NCBI RefSeq assembly: GCF_016808095.1
Contig: NC_068970.1
Coordinates: 46,721,630-46,785,629, forward strand
Direction: 5' to 3'
Source of the DNA: Vigna angularis
Taxonomy: Eukaryota; Streptophyta; Magnoliopsida; Fabales; Fabaceae
Length of the DNA: 64,000 nucleotides
Shown piece by piece: positions 30,605 through 41,956 of this stretch. The notes beneath the pieces were generated by a model, which made no database searches, had not been told where the DNA came from, and saw only the letters and a list, made by a program, of their open reading frames with translations. How positions within the stretch are numbered: the first letter of the stretch is position 1; each line of letters begins with the position of its first letter. The position numbers and the translations under genes were made by a program.

Positions 30605-32126
30605 CTACCGAGCTATCCTTCCAGTGAGAGCAGGCTTTTCAAAAATAAACTTGATAGGATCCATCTTGGATATCAACCAGGTAGAGTGACTCAACATGTA
30701 TTGCCTCAAGCGATGAGCAGCCCATGCCAATGCACAACAAGTTCGCTCTAACGACGAATATCGTTGTTCGCAGTCTGTGAATTTCTTGCTCAAGTAATAT
30801 ATTGCATGCTCTCTTTTTCCAGCTTCATCATGTTGACCCAATACGCAACCCATTGACCTTTCCAATACAGTTAAATACAAAATGAGTGGCCTTCCTGGCT
30901 CGGGTGGACGCAATACAGGTGGGTCTTGCAGGTATTGTTTGATTTTTTCAAAAGCTGCTTGACAATCCTCGTTCCAAACCATAACCTGATTCTTTCGTAG
31001 CAACTTGAACATTGGTTCACAGGTAGCGGTTAATTGGGAGATGAATCTAGCAATGTAGTTCAATCTACCCAGAAAACCGCGAACCTCCTTTTCCGTTCTA
31101 GGCATAGGCATTTCTGATATCGCTCGCACTTTGTCAGGATCCACTTCTATCCCTTTTTGGCTAACCACAAAACCCAACAACTTCCCGGATTTCACTCCAA
31201 ATGTGCATTTGGCGGGGTTTAACCTGAGTTTATACTTTCTCAACCTCTCAAATAATTTCTTCAAGTTGAGGATGTGTTCTTCTTCCAATTCAGACTTTGC
31301 AATCATGTCATCCACATAAACTTCGATCTCCTTGTGCATCATATCATGAAAAAGTGTCACCATCGCCCTTTGATATGTCGCCCCGACATTCTTGAGTCCA
31401 AAAGACATCACCTTATAACAAAAAGTTCCCCACAATGTGATGAAGGTCGTCTTTTCCATGTCCTCAGGCGCCATCTTAATCTGATTATACCCCGAGAAAC
31501 CATCCATGAATGAAAATAGCGAGTACTTGGCCGTATTATCAACCAAAGTGTCGATGTGTGGTAACGGGAAGTTATCCTTCGAACTTGCACGATTCAAATC
31601 ACGATAGTTAACGCACATTCGAACTTTACCATCTTTCTTAGGCACTGGTACAATATTTGCTACCCATTGTGGGTATCTCGCCACAGCCAGAAATCCTGCG
31701 TCGAATTGTTTTTGTACCTCTTCCTTGATTTTCAATGACATTTCTGGTTTCATTCTTCTTAGTTTTTGCTTGACTGGAAGGTATTCCGGTTTAAGTGGGA
31801 GCTTGTGTTGCACAATATCGGTATCCAAACCTGGCATGTCATTGTAAGACCAAGCGAACACATCCTTAAACTCCTTCAATAGGGCTCGCAACCCTTCTCT
31901 CACTTCCTTTTTCATGCTAGTACCGATTTTTACTTCCTTTATCTCTTCTTCCTCTCCCAAGTTGAGTACTTCAACATCTTCCTGATGGGGTTTTATCTCT
32001 TTAGACTCCTGTTCCACTAATCTCAAGAGCTCTGGAGAGGGTTCCGGATCATCTTCCGTATTATCGACAGGGTGCTCAAAATTAGGAATATCGACATTGT
32101 TATTTTCAAAACTTTCATTGTCATAT
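30605..32126 (-). pseudogene. Ogre pol: reverse transcriptase and first RNase H
   Basis: About 500 residues, open from the predicted splice acceptor at 32127 through the Met at 32026. RT motifs are present: VPKKDGKVRMCVNYRDLN, FSFMDGFSGYNQIKM, the catalytic YVDD box and the LGFVVSQKGIEVDP region. The first RNase H (LILYLTVLERSMGCVLGQ) lacks the usual Asp at its first catalytic position, as expected when the second RNase H carries the activity. A TAG terminates the frame at the boundary with the downstream part. Confidence 0.88.
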
Positions 32127-32315
32127 CTGCATTATTTAAATTTATGGAAAAAAGAATAAATAAAAAGGAAAAGAAAGATGACGAATGCGAAATGATGATA
32201 AAACACAAACAAACACGATTCGACTATCACGCTGAGCACAAAAACTAAACGTCAACCCGTAAGTCAAGAATCCTAAAGCCCCGGGTGAAGCTATAGGATT
32301 AATTAAAACTATTAC
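32127..32315 (-). other. Predicted Ogre intron before RT
   Basis: About 189 nt between a donor-like AAAAT/GTAATA (minus, 32315) and an acceptor AATAATGCAG (ending at 32127). Ogre elements are known for an intron at this position. The boundaries are read from sequence only. Confidence 0.55.
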
Positions 32316-32593
32316 ATTTTATTCAAATTAAGCATCACGGGTAAACTCAGAGTTTCCCAATTGTTGAGTGGTGCATCTAGGGAGCAAGCCCGCACGAAAC
32401 TTGAGCATTCAGAGCTATCTTCATCCTCCACGGCTGCTATATGGCCCGCGTTGATCCATCCAGCACTACGAAAGCTCTCCTTGATGTCACGAATACGAAT
32501 CCTTTCCAACCTGGGTTCTCGCCTTTCTACACGAGCCAGACCGCGCTCTCTCCTTTCTTCCATCAGCCTTCTCTTGTCCTCTTTGGTGGGCTT
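32316..32593 (-). pseudogene. End of the Ogre protease/linker exon, truncated
   Basis: Encodes KPTKEDKRRLMEERRERG, RIRDIKESFRSAGWINAG and FVRACSLDAPLNNWE, the segment preceding the intron in Tat/Ogre elements as I recall it. Cut on the upstream side at 32593 by an inserted LTR. Confidence 0.6.
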
Positions 32594-33895
32594 TGATGGC
32601 AAATTTATGAACACCGAAATACGGCGCCACAAACTTGTTGAACAATCAGCAAGTGTGACCGAATCGTTTCAAGTAATAAACTCGGTAAGACCAAGTATTA
32701 TTCTCCCAAAGGACTCACGGCCTAGTTTAGTTATGTGATTCGTTGATTATTTAAGACTTAAGAACGAAATAAGTGGAATTTAGTATGCAAAACAGAAAAT
32801 AAACATGTATGCATGAGTTTTGATCAATGGCTATCACAAAATACAAACACTTCAATGGAATATATGGATGAGTATGTTGTTGGGGTTATCAATTTCATCT
32901 TATCCACTCTCATATATTTTAGGAATTCAACATTCTTTTCATCATTGTTAATGCCACTCTCTAAATTACCTTTCAAGAAGGCTTATCCCTAATTACGAGT
33001 TCATACGATTCCTAGCATTCCTAATAATTAGTTCTTTTAGTGCAGGAGCTTAACGACAACCAATAAACTATTGAGAGAGATTCCCCAGATCTAGACTTCC
33101 CCGTACGTTCCCGTATCGACAAAATCAATAATCATGCATTGAATGAGTTAAACAAAGCAAGCATTGAGCAAAGAGGAAAAACCCTAACTAATGATGAAAG
33201 AACGCATAGGTCTTAAATATAAGATGTAAAAGCAAATTCCATATATGAGAGTTTCACAAGACTACATTGATTCCCCAACAACAATACAAGGTTTAGTTCA
33301 CCATATTCATGGTGAAACTAGATGAATAATAATGGAAGAATGAAAGATAAAACCTTAGAAAGGTGAAGAGGTAGCCTGAGCATCCAAGATCCTCCTTCAA
33401 AGGGGTGGAAGAGAGAGTGTTTGCTTCGTTTCTGCCAAAGATACAAACCCTAGGAAACCCTAAAGCTTATATACTATTCGTAAATTACAGAAAATTAGGG
33501 CCAAACCCAAAAATAGTGCCGCTCAGCGGTAAAGTACCGCTCAGCGGTAAGTGCGTGAGTTCGTTTCTTCCCCTCAGCGGCCATTTTGCCCCTCAGCGGA
33601 TCCAACGTGAACTCCTGAGTGCCGCTCAGCGGTAAACTGCCGCTGAGCGGCAGTTGCGACTTCTCCTTTTGCACTTTTTGATGTCTTTTCTGATTCGATC
33701 TCTCTCCTTCTTCACTTCTTTCACCAAATTCACCTTAAAACCTGCACAAAAACACTGAAATAAAGATAAACCTGTCCAGCTCTCTTATTTATGAAAATAT
33801 GAACAAAAGCATGATTTCAAGCTAGTTTCTAAGTGTTAAAGGTTGCTTTTAGTATCAATTTTAAGCATGAAAATAACAGTTTTTCAACTGTTATC
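32594..33895 (-). repeat. Athila-type LTR inserted in the Ogre element
   Basis: Minus-strand LTR with no primer-binding site on its left, so a 3' LTR or solo LTR. Its sequence type (TACGGCGCCACAAACTTG near its left end, a fossil primer site) is closest to 55507-56810. The right end lacks the final base and abuts the next LTR directly (TTATC then TGATGG). Confidence 0.82.
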
Positions 33896-34872
33896 TGATG
33901 GACAAATTTATGAACACCAAAATGTGATGTTACAAACTTGTTTTACAATCGGTAAGTATGACCGAATCGTTTCAAGTAATAACTCGGTAAGACCAAGTAT
34001 CGTTCTCCCAAAGGACTCACGGCCTAGTTTAGTTATGTGATTTGTTGATTAGCTAAGACTTAAGAACGAAATAATTGGATTTTACTATGCAAAAGACGAA
34101 AATAAACATGTATGCATGAATGTGATCAATGGCTAAAGCAAAATACAAACACTTTCAATGGAATATATGGATGAGTATGTTGTTGGGGTTATCAATTTCA
34201 TCTTATCCACTCTCATATATTTTAGGAATTCAACATTCAATTCATCATTGTTAATGCCATTCTCTAAATTACCTTTCAAGAAGGCTTCTCCCTAATTACG
34301 AGTTCATACGATTCCTAGCATTCCTAATAATTAGTTTATTTAGCGCAGGAGCTTAACGGCAACCAATATACTATTGGGAGAAATTCCCCGGATCTAGACT
34401 TCCCCGTACGTTCCCGTATCGACAAAACCAATAATCATGCATTGAATGAGTTAAACAAAGCAAGCATTGAGCAAAGAGGAAAAACCCTAACTAATGATGA
34501 AAGAAAGCATAGGTCTTAGATTAAGATGTAAACACAAATTCCATATATGAGAGCTTCAAAAGATTACATTGATTCCCCAACAAACATACAAGGTTTAGTT
34601 CACCATATTCATGGTGAACCTAGATGAACAATAATGAAAGAATGAAGGATAAAACCCTAGAAAGGTGAAGAGGAAGCCTGAGCATCCAAGATCCTCCTTC
34701 AAAGGGGTGGTAGAGAGAGTGTTTGCTTCGTTCCAGCCAAAGATACAAACCCTAGGAAACCCTAAAGCTTATATACTATTCGTAAATTACAGAAAATTAG
34801 GCCCAAGCTCAAAAATAGTGCCGCTCAGCGGTAAAGTACCGCTCAGCGGTAAGTGCGTGAGTCGTTTTCATT
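33896..34872 (-). repeat. Truncated Athila-type LTR in tandem with the previous one
   Basis: Minus-strand LTR missing its U3 start. It breaks inside the palindrome array at about 34872 and is joined to a third-ORF leader on plus. Diagnostic sequence matches the LTR at 43179-44481, its likely sister copy. Confidence 0.8.
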
Positions 34873-34893
34873 GCATCTAGTATCTCCACCCAA

Positions 34894-35313
34894 GTAAGTA
34901 AAAAGCATTTTGTTCATTCTAGGGTTCTTGAATTTGAATGTGATTGTCAAAGCATGAATATTTAGGGGTTTTGATTTCTATGCATGATTTGATGATATAT
35001 TTGATGTTTGAACCGATTAAACTGCATGATTATGAACTGGAAAACTGAAAATTGCATTTGGGTGGAGATAGGACAGCTTTAAAACAAGATTTTCAAAAAT
35101 CTGCAGAGTTACCGCTGAGGGGTAAACTGCCGCTGAGCGGCACTCTGCCAGATTTGGTTTTTCTGGTTTTTTGTGATTTGGACCATGGCATTGGTGGCGC
35201 TGAGGGGAAATTCTGGCCTTCAGCGGTGGTTTAGCTTCGAAAGGAGTTGTGTTCTGTGTTTTACTAATGATTAACATCATGTTCTGTGGTTTTGTATTTG
35301 TGTTTGAATGTAG
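34894..35313 (+). other. Predicted leader intron, second copy
   Basis: Donor CAA/GTAAGT at 34894 and acceptor TTTGAATGTAG ending at 35313. Same positions relative to the ATG as the intron before 15941. It contains the second palindrome set (about 35113-35230). Confidence 0.6.
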
Positions 35314-35315
35314 GA

Positions 35316-36265
35316 ATGGCATCCTCTTCAGGAAAGAGATTGAAAACCATGGCAACCAAGAGAAAGGAAAAGGAACCAGAGCAACCCCAATCTAGCAGGT
35401 TCCTCTCTAGGAAACATGAGAAGCACTTTAGGGTGGTTCAGGACAGGAGACTTCTGATGGAAAGAAAGGTTGGAATGATACCTAACTTTGCTCCTCAATT
35501 TGGAGAGCAAGTGTTAGGGAATGACTGGGGAAAGCTAGCCACCTATCCTGCACCTGCCAACATAGCTATGGTAAAGGAATTTTACACCAATGCAAAGAAG
35601 ATTGGTGATTATCCAGCTGAGAATTATTTGGGCTATGTCAGAGGCCATGCTATCAGGTATGATCCTGATTCTATCAATAACTTCCTGGACACTGTGTGGG
35701 CTGGTGAGCAGTGCCAGTTTGCTCTTTGTATGGAGGAAGGTGCTGATTTTGAGGATGTAGAGAGAGTACTGTGTATACCTGGAGGACACTTCCAAAGGAA
35801 TAGATCTGGCTCAGTGGTTAACATTAGGAGGACTGATCTGAATCCTCTTGCAAAGTATTGGATGGCATTTTCTCATGCCAACATTCAGCCATGTTCACAT
35901 GTGTCAGATATTACTCTCAGCAGGGCACTCTTCATCTACTGTGCTATCAGGAACTTAAATGTGAATATTGGGCAGGTGATAGCTGATGAGATTAGTGTGT
36001 GTGCCAACACCTCAAACAACAAAGCACCACTAGGACATCCCTCCTTGATCACTCACCTTTGCAAGATAGCTGGGGTGGACACTTCTGTTCCACCATTTGA
36101 GAGGCCAAGAAAAGCTATTGATGAGGCTTATTACAGACAGTATTGTGGAGGTGAGGAAGCAGCTCAGCCAGTTCCACCACGCCGTGCTCGTAGAGAGAGA
36201 GGGCCAGCACAGAGCCAGACATCTGCTGAGACACATGAAGCAGAACCATTCCAGATGAGGGACAT
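35316..36265 (+). pseudogene. Third ORF, left half, cut by LTR insertion
   Basis: Encodes residues 1 to about 316 of the protein at 15941-17173, close to identical and without stops, ending at FQMRD. The break is exactly at GACAT (36261-36265), after which an LTR begins. The missing acidic C-terminal part of a matching copy is on the opposite strand at 52845-53135, next to the same GACAT. Confidence 0.88.
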
Positions 36266-37502
36266 TGATAACAGTTGAAAAACTGTTATTTTCATGATTA
36301 AAATTGACACTAAAAGCAACCTTTACACTTAGAAACTAGCTTGAAATCATGCTTTTCTTCATATTTTTAGAAATAAGAGAGCTAGACAGGTTTATGCTTG
36401 ATTTTAGTGTTTTTGTGCAGGTTTTAAGGTGAATTTGGTGAAAGAAGTGAAGAAGGAGAGAGATGAAATCAGAAAAGACAATAGAAAGTGCAAAAAGAGA
36501 AGTCGAAGTCACCGCTCAGCGGCAGTTTACCGCTGAGCGGCACTCAGAAGCTTGCGGGAGGTCCGCTGAGGGGCAAAATGGCACTTTAATGGGTTTGGAC
36601 TTGACTTTTTGTAATTTACGAATGATATATATACTTTAGGGTTTCCTAGGGTTAGGTATCTTTGGCAGAAACGAGGCAAACACTCTCTCTTCCACCCCTT
36701 TGAAGGAGGATCTTGGATGCTCAGGCTACCTCTTCACCTTTTTAGGGTTTATTCTTTCATTCTTTCATTGTAATTCATCTAGGTTCACCATGAATATGGT
36801 GAACTAAACCTTGTATGTTTGTTGGGGAATCAATGTAATCTTTTGAAGCTCTCATATATGGAATCTGTTTTTACATCTTTTATTTAAGATCTATGCTTTC
36901 TTTCATCATTAGTTAGGGTTTTTCCTCTTTGCTTAATGCTTGCATTGTTTAACTCATTCGATGCATGATTATTGGTTTTGTCGATACGGGCGCGTACGGG
37001 GAAGTCTAGATCCGGGGAATTTCTCCCAATATTTTATTGGTTGTCGTTAAGCTCCTGCACTTATGAACTGATCATTAGGAATGCTAGGAATTGTATGAAC
37101 TCGTGATTGGGGAGAAGCCTTCTAGAAAGGTACTTTAGAGAGTGGCATTAACAATGATGATTTGAATGTGAATTCCTAAAATATATGAGAGTGGATAAGA
37201 TGAAATTGAACCCCAACAACATATTCATCAATATATTTCATTGAAAGTGTGTGTCTTTTATTTTAGCCATTGATCAAATTCATGCATACATGTTTATTTT
37301 CGTTTTTGCATATAAAACCTCAAATATTTCGTCCTAAGTCTTAGCTAATCAAGAAATCACATAACTAAACTAGGTCGTGAGTCCTTTGGGAAGAACGATA
37401 CTTGGTCTTACCAAGTTTATTACTTGAACGATTCGGTCATACTTGCCGATTGAAAAACAAGTTTGTGACATCATATTTTGGTGTTCATAAATTTGTCCAT
37501 CA
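36266..37502 (+). repeat. Athila-type LTR in the third ORF
   Basis: 1237 bp. Shorter than its sister at 53136-54434 because one palindrome pair and its spacer are deleted (GGC joined to CACTTTAATGGG near 36580). It shares private sequence with that sister (AATGATATATATACTTTAGGG). The left flank is the third ORF with GACAT. The right flank is not a primer site but the middle of a gag gene (CTTATTC), so the two ends belong to different insertions. Confidence 0.85.
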
Positions 37503-39340
37503 CTTATTCAAAATAGAATTATCTCTCAACAGCTTGAAGAAGCAACTATGAAACTTTCTCAAATACCACAGGAAATGCAACAGGTTTCAATGGTTCAAAC
37601 GCAACAACAAAAATGGCAGATGCAATCTACTCCAGTTGAGAAAACAACAAAGCTTGAAGAGACTTTCCAAAGATTCTTGAAGACGAATGCATCTTATTGT
37701 CATAATATGGATGTTGCATTTAAAAAATTGGAGGTTTATGTGGAGAAAATAGTTGACGAGATGAAACATGATAATCTTGGAAAGGATTGTAAATCTATTG
37801 TGACTAGAAGTGGTAGAGTGTTAGAGGAGAGACAAAAAGAGAGAGATGAGAAAGAAAAGGAGAGTGAGAGTGAAAAAGAAACATGTGAATGGAAAGAGAG
37901 AGTTGAGAGAGAGAAAAAGAAAAAAGAAGAAGAGGAGAAGAGAGAAAAAAAAGAGAGAGAAGAGAGACAGAAAGAAAAAGAGTATGAAAAGCCACTTCCT
38001 TATCCAAAGAATTATTCAAGGAAGGAGAAAGAAAAGCAGTTGGAAAGATTCATGGAACTGTTTAAGAAGTTGGAGATCACTATACCATTCTCTGAAGCAT
38101 TGCAACAGATGCCAGCATATGCAAAATTTTTGAAGGAACTTCTCACAAAGAAACACAAGTATATTGAGAAGGAAACTATCACTATACAGGGTAATTGCAG
38201 TGCAATCATACAGAAACTACCTCCTAAACTTAAAGACCCAGGAAGCTTCACTATTCCATGCACCATAGGGGATGTGAAAGTTGGAAGAGCATTGATTGAT
38301 TTGGGAGCTAGCATTAATCTAATGCCGCTATCCATGTGTAGAACAATTCAAGGGCTGGAAATTAAACCAACCAGAATGGCTCTTCAATTGGCGGACAGGT
38401 CTCTTAAATATCCATATGGAGTGGTTGAAGATGTTCTAGTGAAGGTCGACAAATTTGTATTCCCAGTGGATTTTATTGTGATGGAGATGGAAGGAACGAG
38501 TGATGTTCCTCTCATTCTTGGGAGACCTTTTATGAAGACTGCTAGAGTTTTGATTGATGTAGAGAATGGTAAGCTTAAATTGAGAGTTGATGATGAAGAA
38601 GTCACTTTTGACGTATCCAAGGCCATGACATATCCAAATGATGACAAAGCATGTTTTCAATTTGATGAAGTTTGTATGGTGCAAGAGAGGATGGTGCGAA
38701 ATATTTCTCCATTGGAAAAAATTCTCATTGATGCATGTGACGATTTAGATGAAGAAGAAGAGAAATTGATTGATGAATGTCTGATGGACTTGGAAACATT
38801 GAAAAAGAGTCCAGAGGAAGATCCAATATTCGAAATAATTGATAAAGAAGAAACAGTCAAAGCACAGACACCAGAATTAAAAAGATTGCCATCACATCTG
38901 AAATATGTGTTTTTAGAAGAAGATGGAACAAAGCCAGTCATCATCAATAACTCTTTATCTCTACAAGAAGAAGAGCAATTGATAGAAATTCTGAAAGCCA
39001 ACAAAGAAGCAATTGGATGGTCAATATCAGATCTTAAAGGTATTAGCCCAACTTATTGCATGCACAGAATTTTTATGGAAGAAGATTATAAACCAAGTGC
39101 TCAACCACAGAGAAGGTTAAATCCCGTTATGAAGGAGGTGGTCAGAAAAGAGGTGTTGAAACTGCTAGAAGCTGGTATCATCTACCCAATTTCTGACAGT
39201 GAATGGGTAAGTCCAGTACAGGTAGTTCCAAAGAAAGGTGGGATGACAGTAATTTATAATGATAAGAATGAACTTATTCCTACTCGGACAGTCACTGGTT
39301 GGCGTATGTGCATTGATTACAGGAAGCTTAATAACAAAGG
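37503..39340 (+). pseudogene. gag (C-terminal)-protease-RT (N-terminal) fragment
   Basis: Begins in Gag just before QQLEEATMKLSQIP, then a coiled-coil and Lys/Glu-rich region, then the protease (ALIDLGASINLMPLSM near 38300), the linker, and the start of RT up to WRMCIDYRKLN. At about 39340 the RT is joined, in a different frame, to a second gag gene (NKGKQEIS...). The frame continues about 40 residues out of register to 39458. It matches 45590-47430 closely. Catalytic RT motifs are absent. Confidence 0.88.
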
Positions 39341-41209
39341 CAAGCAAGTGATTTCTTATTCAGGCAGGGCATGGAAGAAGCACTGGGTCATGCATGGGAT
39401 AGATATAAAAGCTTGCTACGAAAAACACCCACGCATGGATTCGATGAAGTGGAAGTAGTCCTTACCTTCCTTGGAGGTCTTGGTTCACAAACCAAGATCA
39501 TTCTTGATGCCTCAGCAGGAGGAAACATTAAATGGAAAACTCCAGAGGAAGCAACAAAAATTATTGAAAATATGGCTACTAGTGATAATGAGCTCAACAG
39601 TGAAAGAGGAGCTCCTATGCAACAGAAAGGAGTTCTACATTTACAGACACATGATGCCTTGCTAGCACAAAATAAAATTCTAACTCATCAGTTGGAAACT
39701 CTTACTAAAACACTTGCACAATTGCCTAAAGAATTGAAAACTGCTGCACAGGTACAATCTCAGTTGTGTGAATTATGTGGGGGCGACCATATCAATGGTC
39801 AATGTGCCTTTCCAGCAGAAGCCGTAGAGGATGTGAACTACATGACCAATCAATACCGTCAAGGGAACTACAATCAAGGGTGGAAACCACACCCAAGTAT
39901 TGGTCAAGGGCAAACTGGGCAAGCCGGTCAATTTAATAAGCAGCAGCAGCAACCCACCTTATGGCAGCAGATTTCTATGCTTACTGAAAGGTCCATGAGG
40001 ATGGAGGAAACACTTAATAATTTCATACAGAAAACTGAGTCTACCCAAAAGAGCACTGAAGCTGCTATAAAGAATTTGGAGATTCAGATGGGGCAGATCA
40101 CTAAGCAGGTGGAAGAGAGGCCAGGTAAAAACTTTGGGGCTAATACTGAGGTTAACCCCAAAGAAGAATGCAAGGTGGTAGAGAGTACTAATAAAGAGAT
40201 AGTTGAGTTAGAAGGAGGAGAAACAGAAGAGAAAAGACAAATAGAGAGCAAAAATACTTTTCCTTTTCCAATAAATCAAGGGAAACAACTGGATTTCACA
40301 GAATTATTCAAGATGGTGGATAATGATGCACCTTGGGAGCAGATTCTACAACAAATTACAGTTTACACTAAATCTGATGAAGAAGTCTCTACTAAGAAAA
40401 GACGTAGAGATGATGAGGCAAAGAAGTGTAAAACTGTTAAAAAGGAGCCATTCCCTCCTAAAGCGACAGATCCAGGAAGTTTTTCTATCCCTTGTACCAT
40501 AGGGAAGAAAAGGATTAAAAAAGCTCTTCTTGATTTAGGTTCAAGTGTTAACTTGATACCTTACTCTTTACTGGAGCAAATTGGCAATGTTAATGTGAAA
40601 CCTGTAAAGGTTAATTTGGTGATGGCCGATGGATCTTCAAAGGAACCATGTGGGATTGCAGAGGACATTATAGTTTGTGTGGGTAAACTCCAGTTCTTGG
40701 CAGACTTTGTGGTGATGAAGATGGAGATAGAAAGGATACCTATCATTCTTGGAAGACCGTTTATGAAAACGGCCAAAGCCATTATTGATGTAAACGAAGG
40801 TATAGTGGTGCTCCAAGACCAAGAGGAGAGAGTTGTTGTAGATGTCTTTAAAGATGAGAGGCAAACACAGGAGGAAGAAGCTAGTTATAAAGTTGCATTT
40901 CAAGATGCACACATGACTAGCCATCAAGATGAAGAGCCCAAGGTTACAGGTAACCATTGTTTGTTGTTTCAGGTGCATAAAGGAGAAAAGATTGGAAGAG
41001 GAGGAAAAGTTCCTGAGGACTGGAAGAAAGGAAGACCCCAACTTGGTACACCAGTGAGAATCAAAAATAAGTTGTGGGTTGTGAAAGGCTATAAAGAGAA
41101 GGAGATGATAGAGATAGAATCTCCACATTTTGGAAGAATCAAAACAGTGCACAGGAAACAGCTGAGGAGTTGGTGGGATAACAACATCAACCATGAAGAA
41201 GGAACTTGA
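39341..41209 (+). pseudogene. gag-protease with zinc knuckle, no RT or integrase
   Basis: Starts inside the capsid-type region at the chimeric junction. Open from 39371 to 41209 (612 residues). A helical region is followed by the zinc knuckle CELCGGDHINGQC, NYNQGWKPHPS, a coiled coil, protease (ALLDLGSSVNLIPYSLL near 40525; IILGRPFMKTAKAIIDV), and a C-terminal NKLWVVKGYKEKEMIEIE-HRKQLRSWW domain. The natural stop is followed at once by the structured motif. The same domain order is seen in the broken gene 5282-7624, so ending after protease is a property of the subfamily. Confidence 0.82.
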
Positions 41210-41217
41210 ACTTTACT

Positions 41218-41550
41218 GGGTCAAGCTAATGACGTTAAAAAAGCGCTTACTGGGAGGCAACCCAGTGATTTAAAAACTTTTGAGTTTGTTTTGTAACTTT
41301 TAATTTGTGGACATTATTTTTGTAAATACTTTGTTGGATATAGCATCTACTGAAGGATGCTGAGTCTGTAACACCTACTGATGGGTGTTGGTGAGAAAAT
41401 TTTGCACCTACTGATGGGTGTTGGTAAGTTTGTAACACCTACTGATGGGTGTTGGTAAGATTGTAACACCTACTAATGGGTGTTGGTGGATTTTGGGTCA
41501 GGCTCGTGACGTTAAACAAGCGCTACCTGGGAGGCAACCCAGTTGATTGA
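41218..41550 (+). repeat. Structured motif, 5-unit hairpin array, structured motif
   Basis: Upstream motif 41218-41273, array 41341-41487, downstream motif about 41495-41550. Units: AGCATC/TACTGAAG/GATGCT; AACACC/TACTGATG/GGTGTT; GCACC/TACTGATG/GGTGT (one G.U pair); AACACC/TACTGATG/GGTGTT; AACACC/TACTAATG/GGTGTT. Confidence 0.88.
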
Positions 41551-41690
41551 TTGTTTTTGTTTGTTTCATTATAGTAGTATAATAGGGTTGTGCATAAGTA
41601 ACCTGAGAATTGAATTGTAGGGAACCAGTGAGGGGCATGTTTAGGAGGCACGTAGGTTAAGAAAAGAAGGAGAAGAGCACTTCACGAAAG

Positions 41691-41956
41691 TGCCGCTGAG
41701 CGGTACTCTCACAGAATGGGCTTTAGCTTCCCCTCAGCGGAACCTGAGCCCATTAGGGGTATTTTTATACCCTAAGCTGCGCCTTGGCCTCTCTTTTTTG
41801 ATTCTTCTATGCACACACTCCTACATACTTTTCCAAGGTTTTCTACAACTTTTTCCTCACCCCTCTTGAGAAAATCTTCCTTTCACTCACTTGCTCACTA
41901 GTTTTCCATCTAAGTTTGGGGTTGGGAGAGAGCATCATTTATGGGGCTGAGTTTTT
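41691..41956 (+). promoter_or_regulatory. Promoter-like region, third ORF deleted
   Basis: CCGCTGAGCGG, a CCCCTCAGCGG half-type copy, GAGCCCATTAG and GGGGTATTTTTATACCC, then a C/T-rich leader. The coding region is missing: at about 41957 the sequence jumps to the 3' untranslated region. Confidence 0.55.

Larger units (their letters stand above)
23907..32593 (-). mobile_element. Tat/Ogre-lineage Ty3/gypsy element, truncated
   Basis: Minus-strand element read from right to left: end of the protease/linker region, intron, RT, RNase H, a second archaeal-type RNase H, integrase, a 2.9-kb 3' region with a minisatellite, polypurine tract and 3' LTR. Two RNase H domains and an intron before RT are hallmarks of the Tat/Ogre lineage. 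Its 5' part is cut off at 32593 by an Athila LTR. One in-frame stop separates RT from the downstream part. Confidence 0.88.

Noticed and set aside
36266..37502. Solo LTR with matching target duplications
   Set aside because: Left flank GACAT (third ORF) and right flank CTTAT (gag) differ; it is a recombination product.
37804..38019. Ser/Phe/Leu-rich open frames on the strand opposite the gag coiled coil (also 45860-46111, 9620-9913)
   Set aside because: Antisense shadows of Lys/Glu-rich coding sequence.
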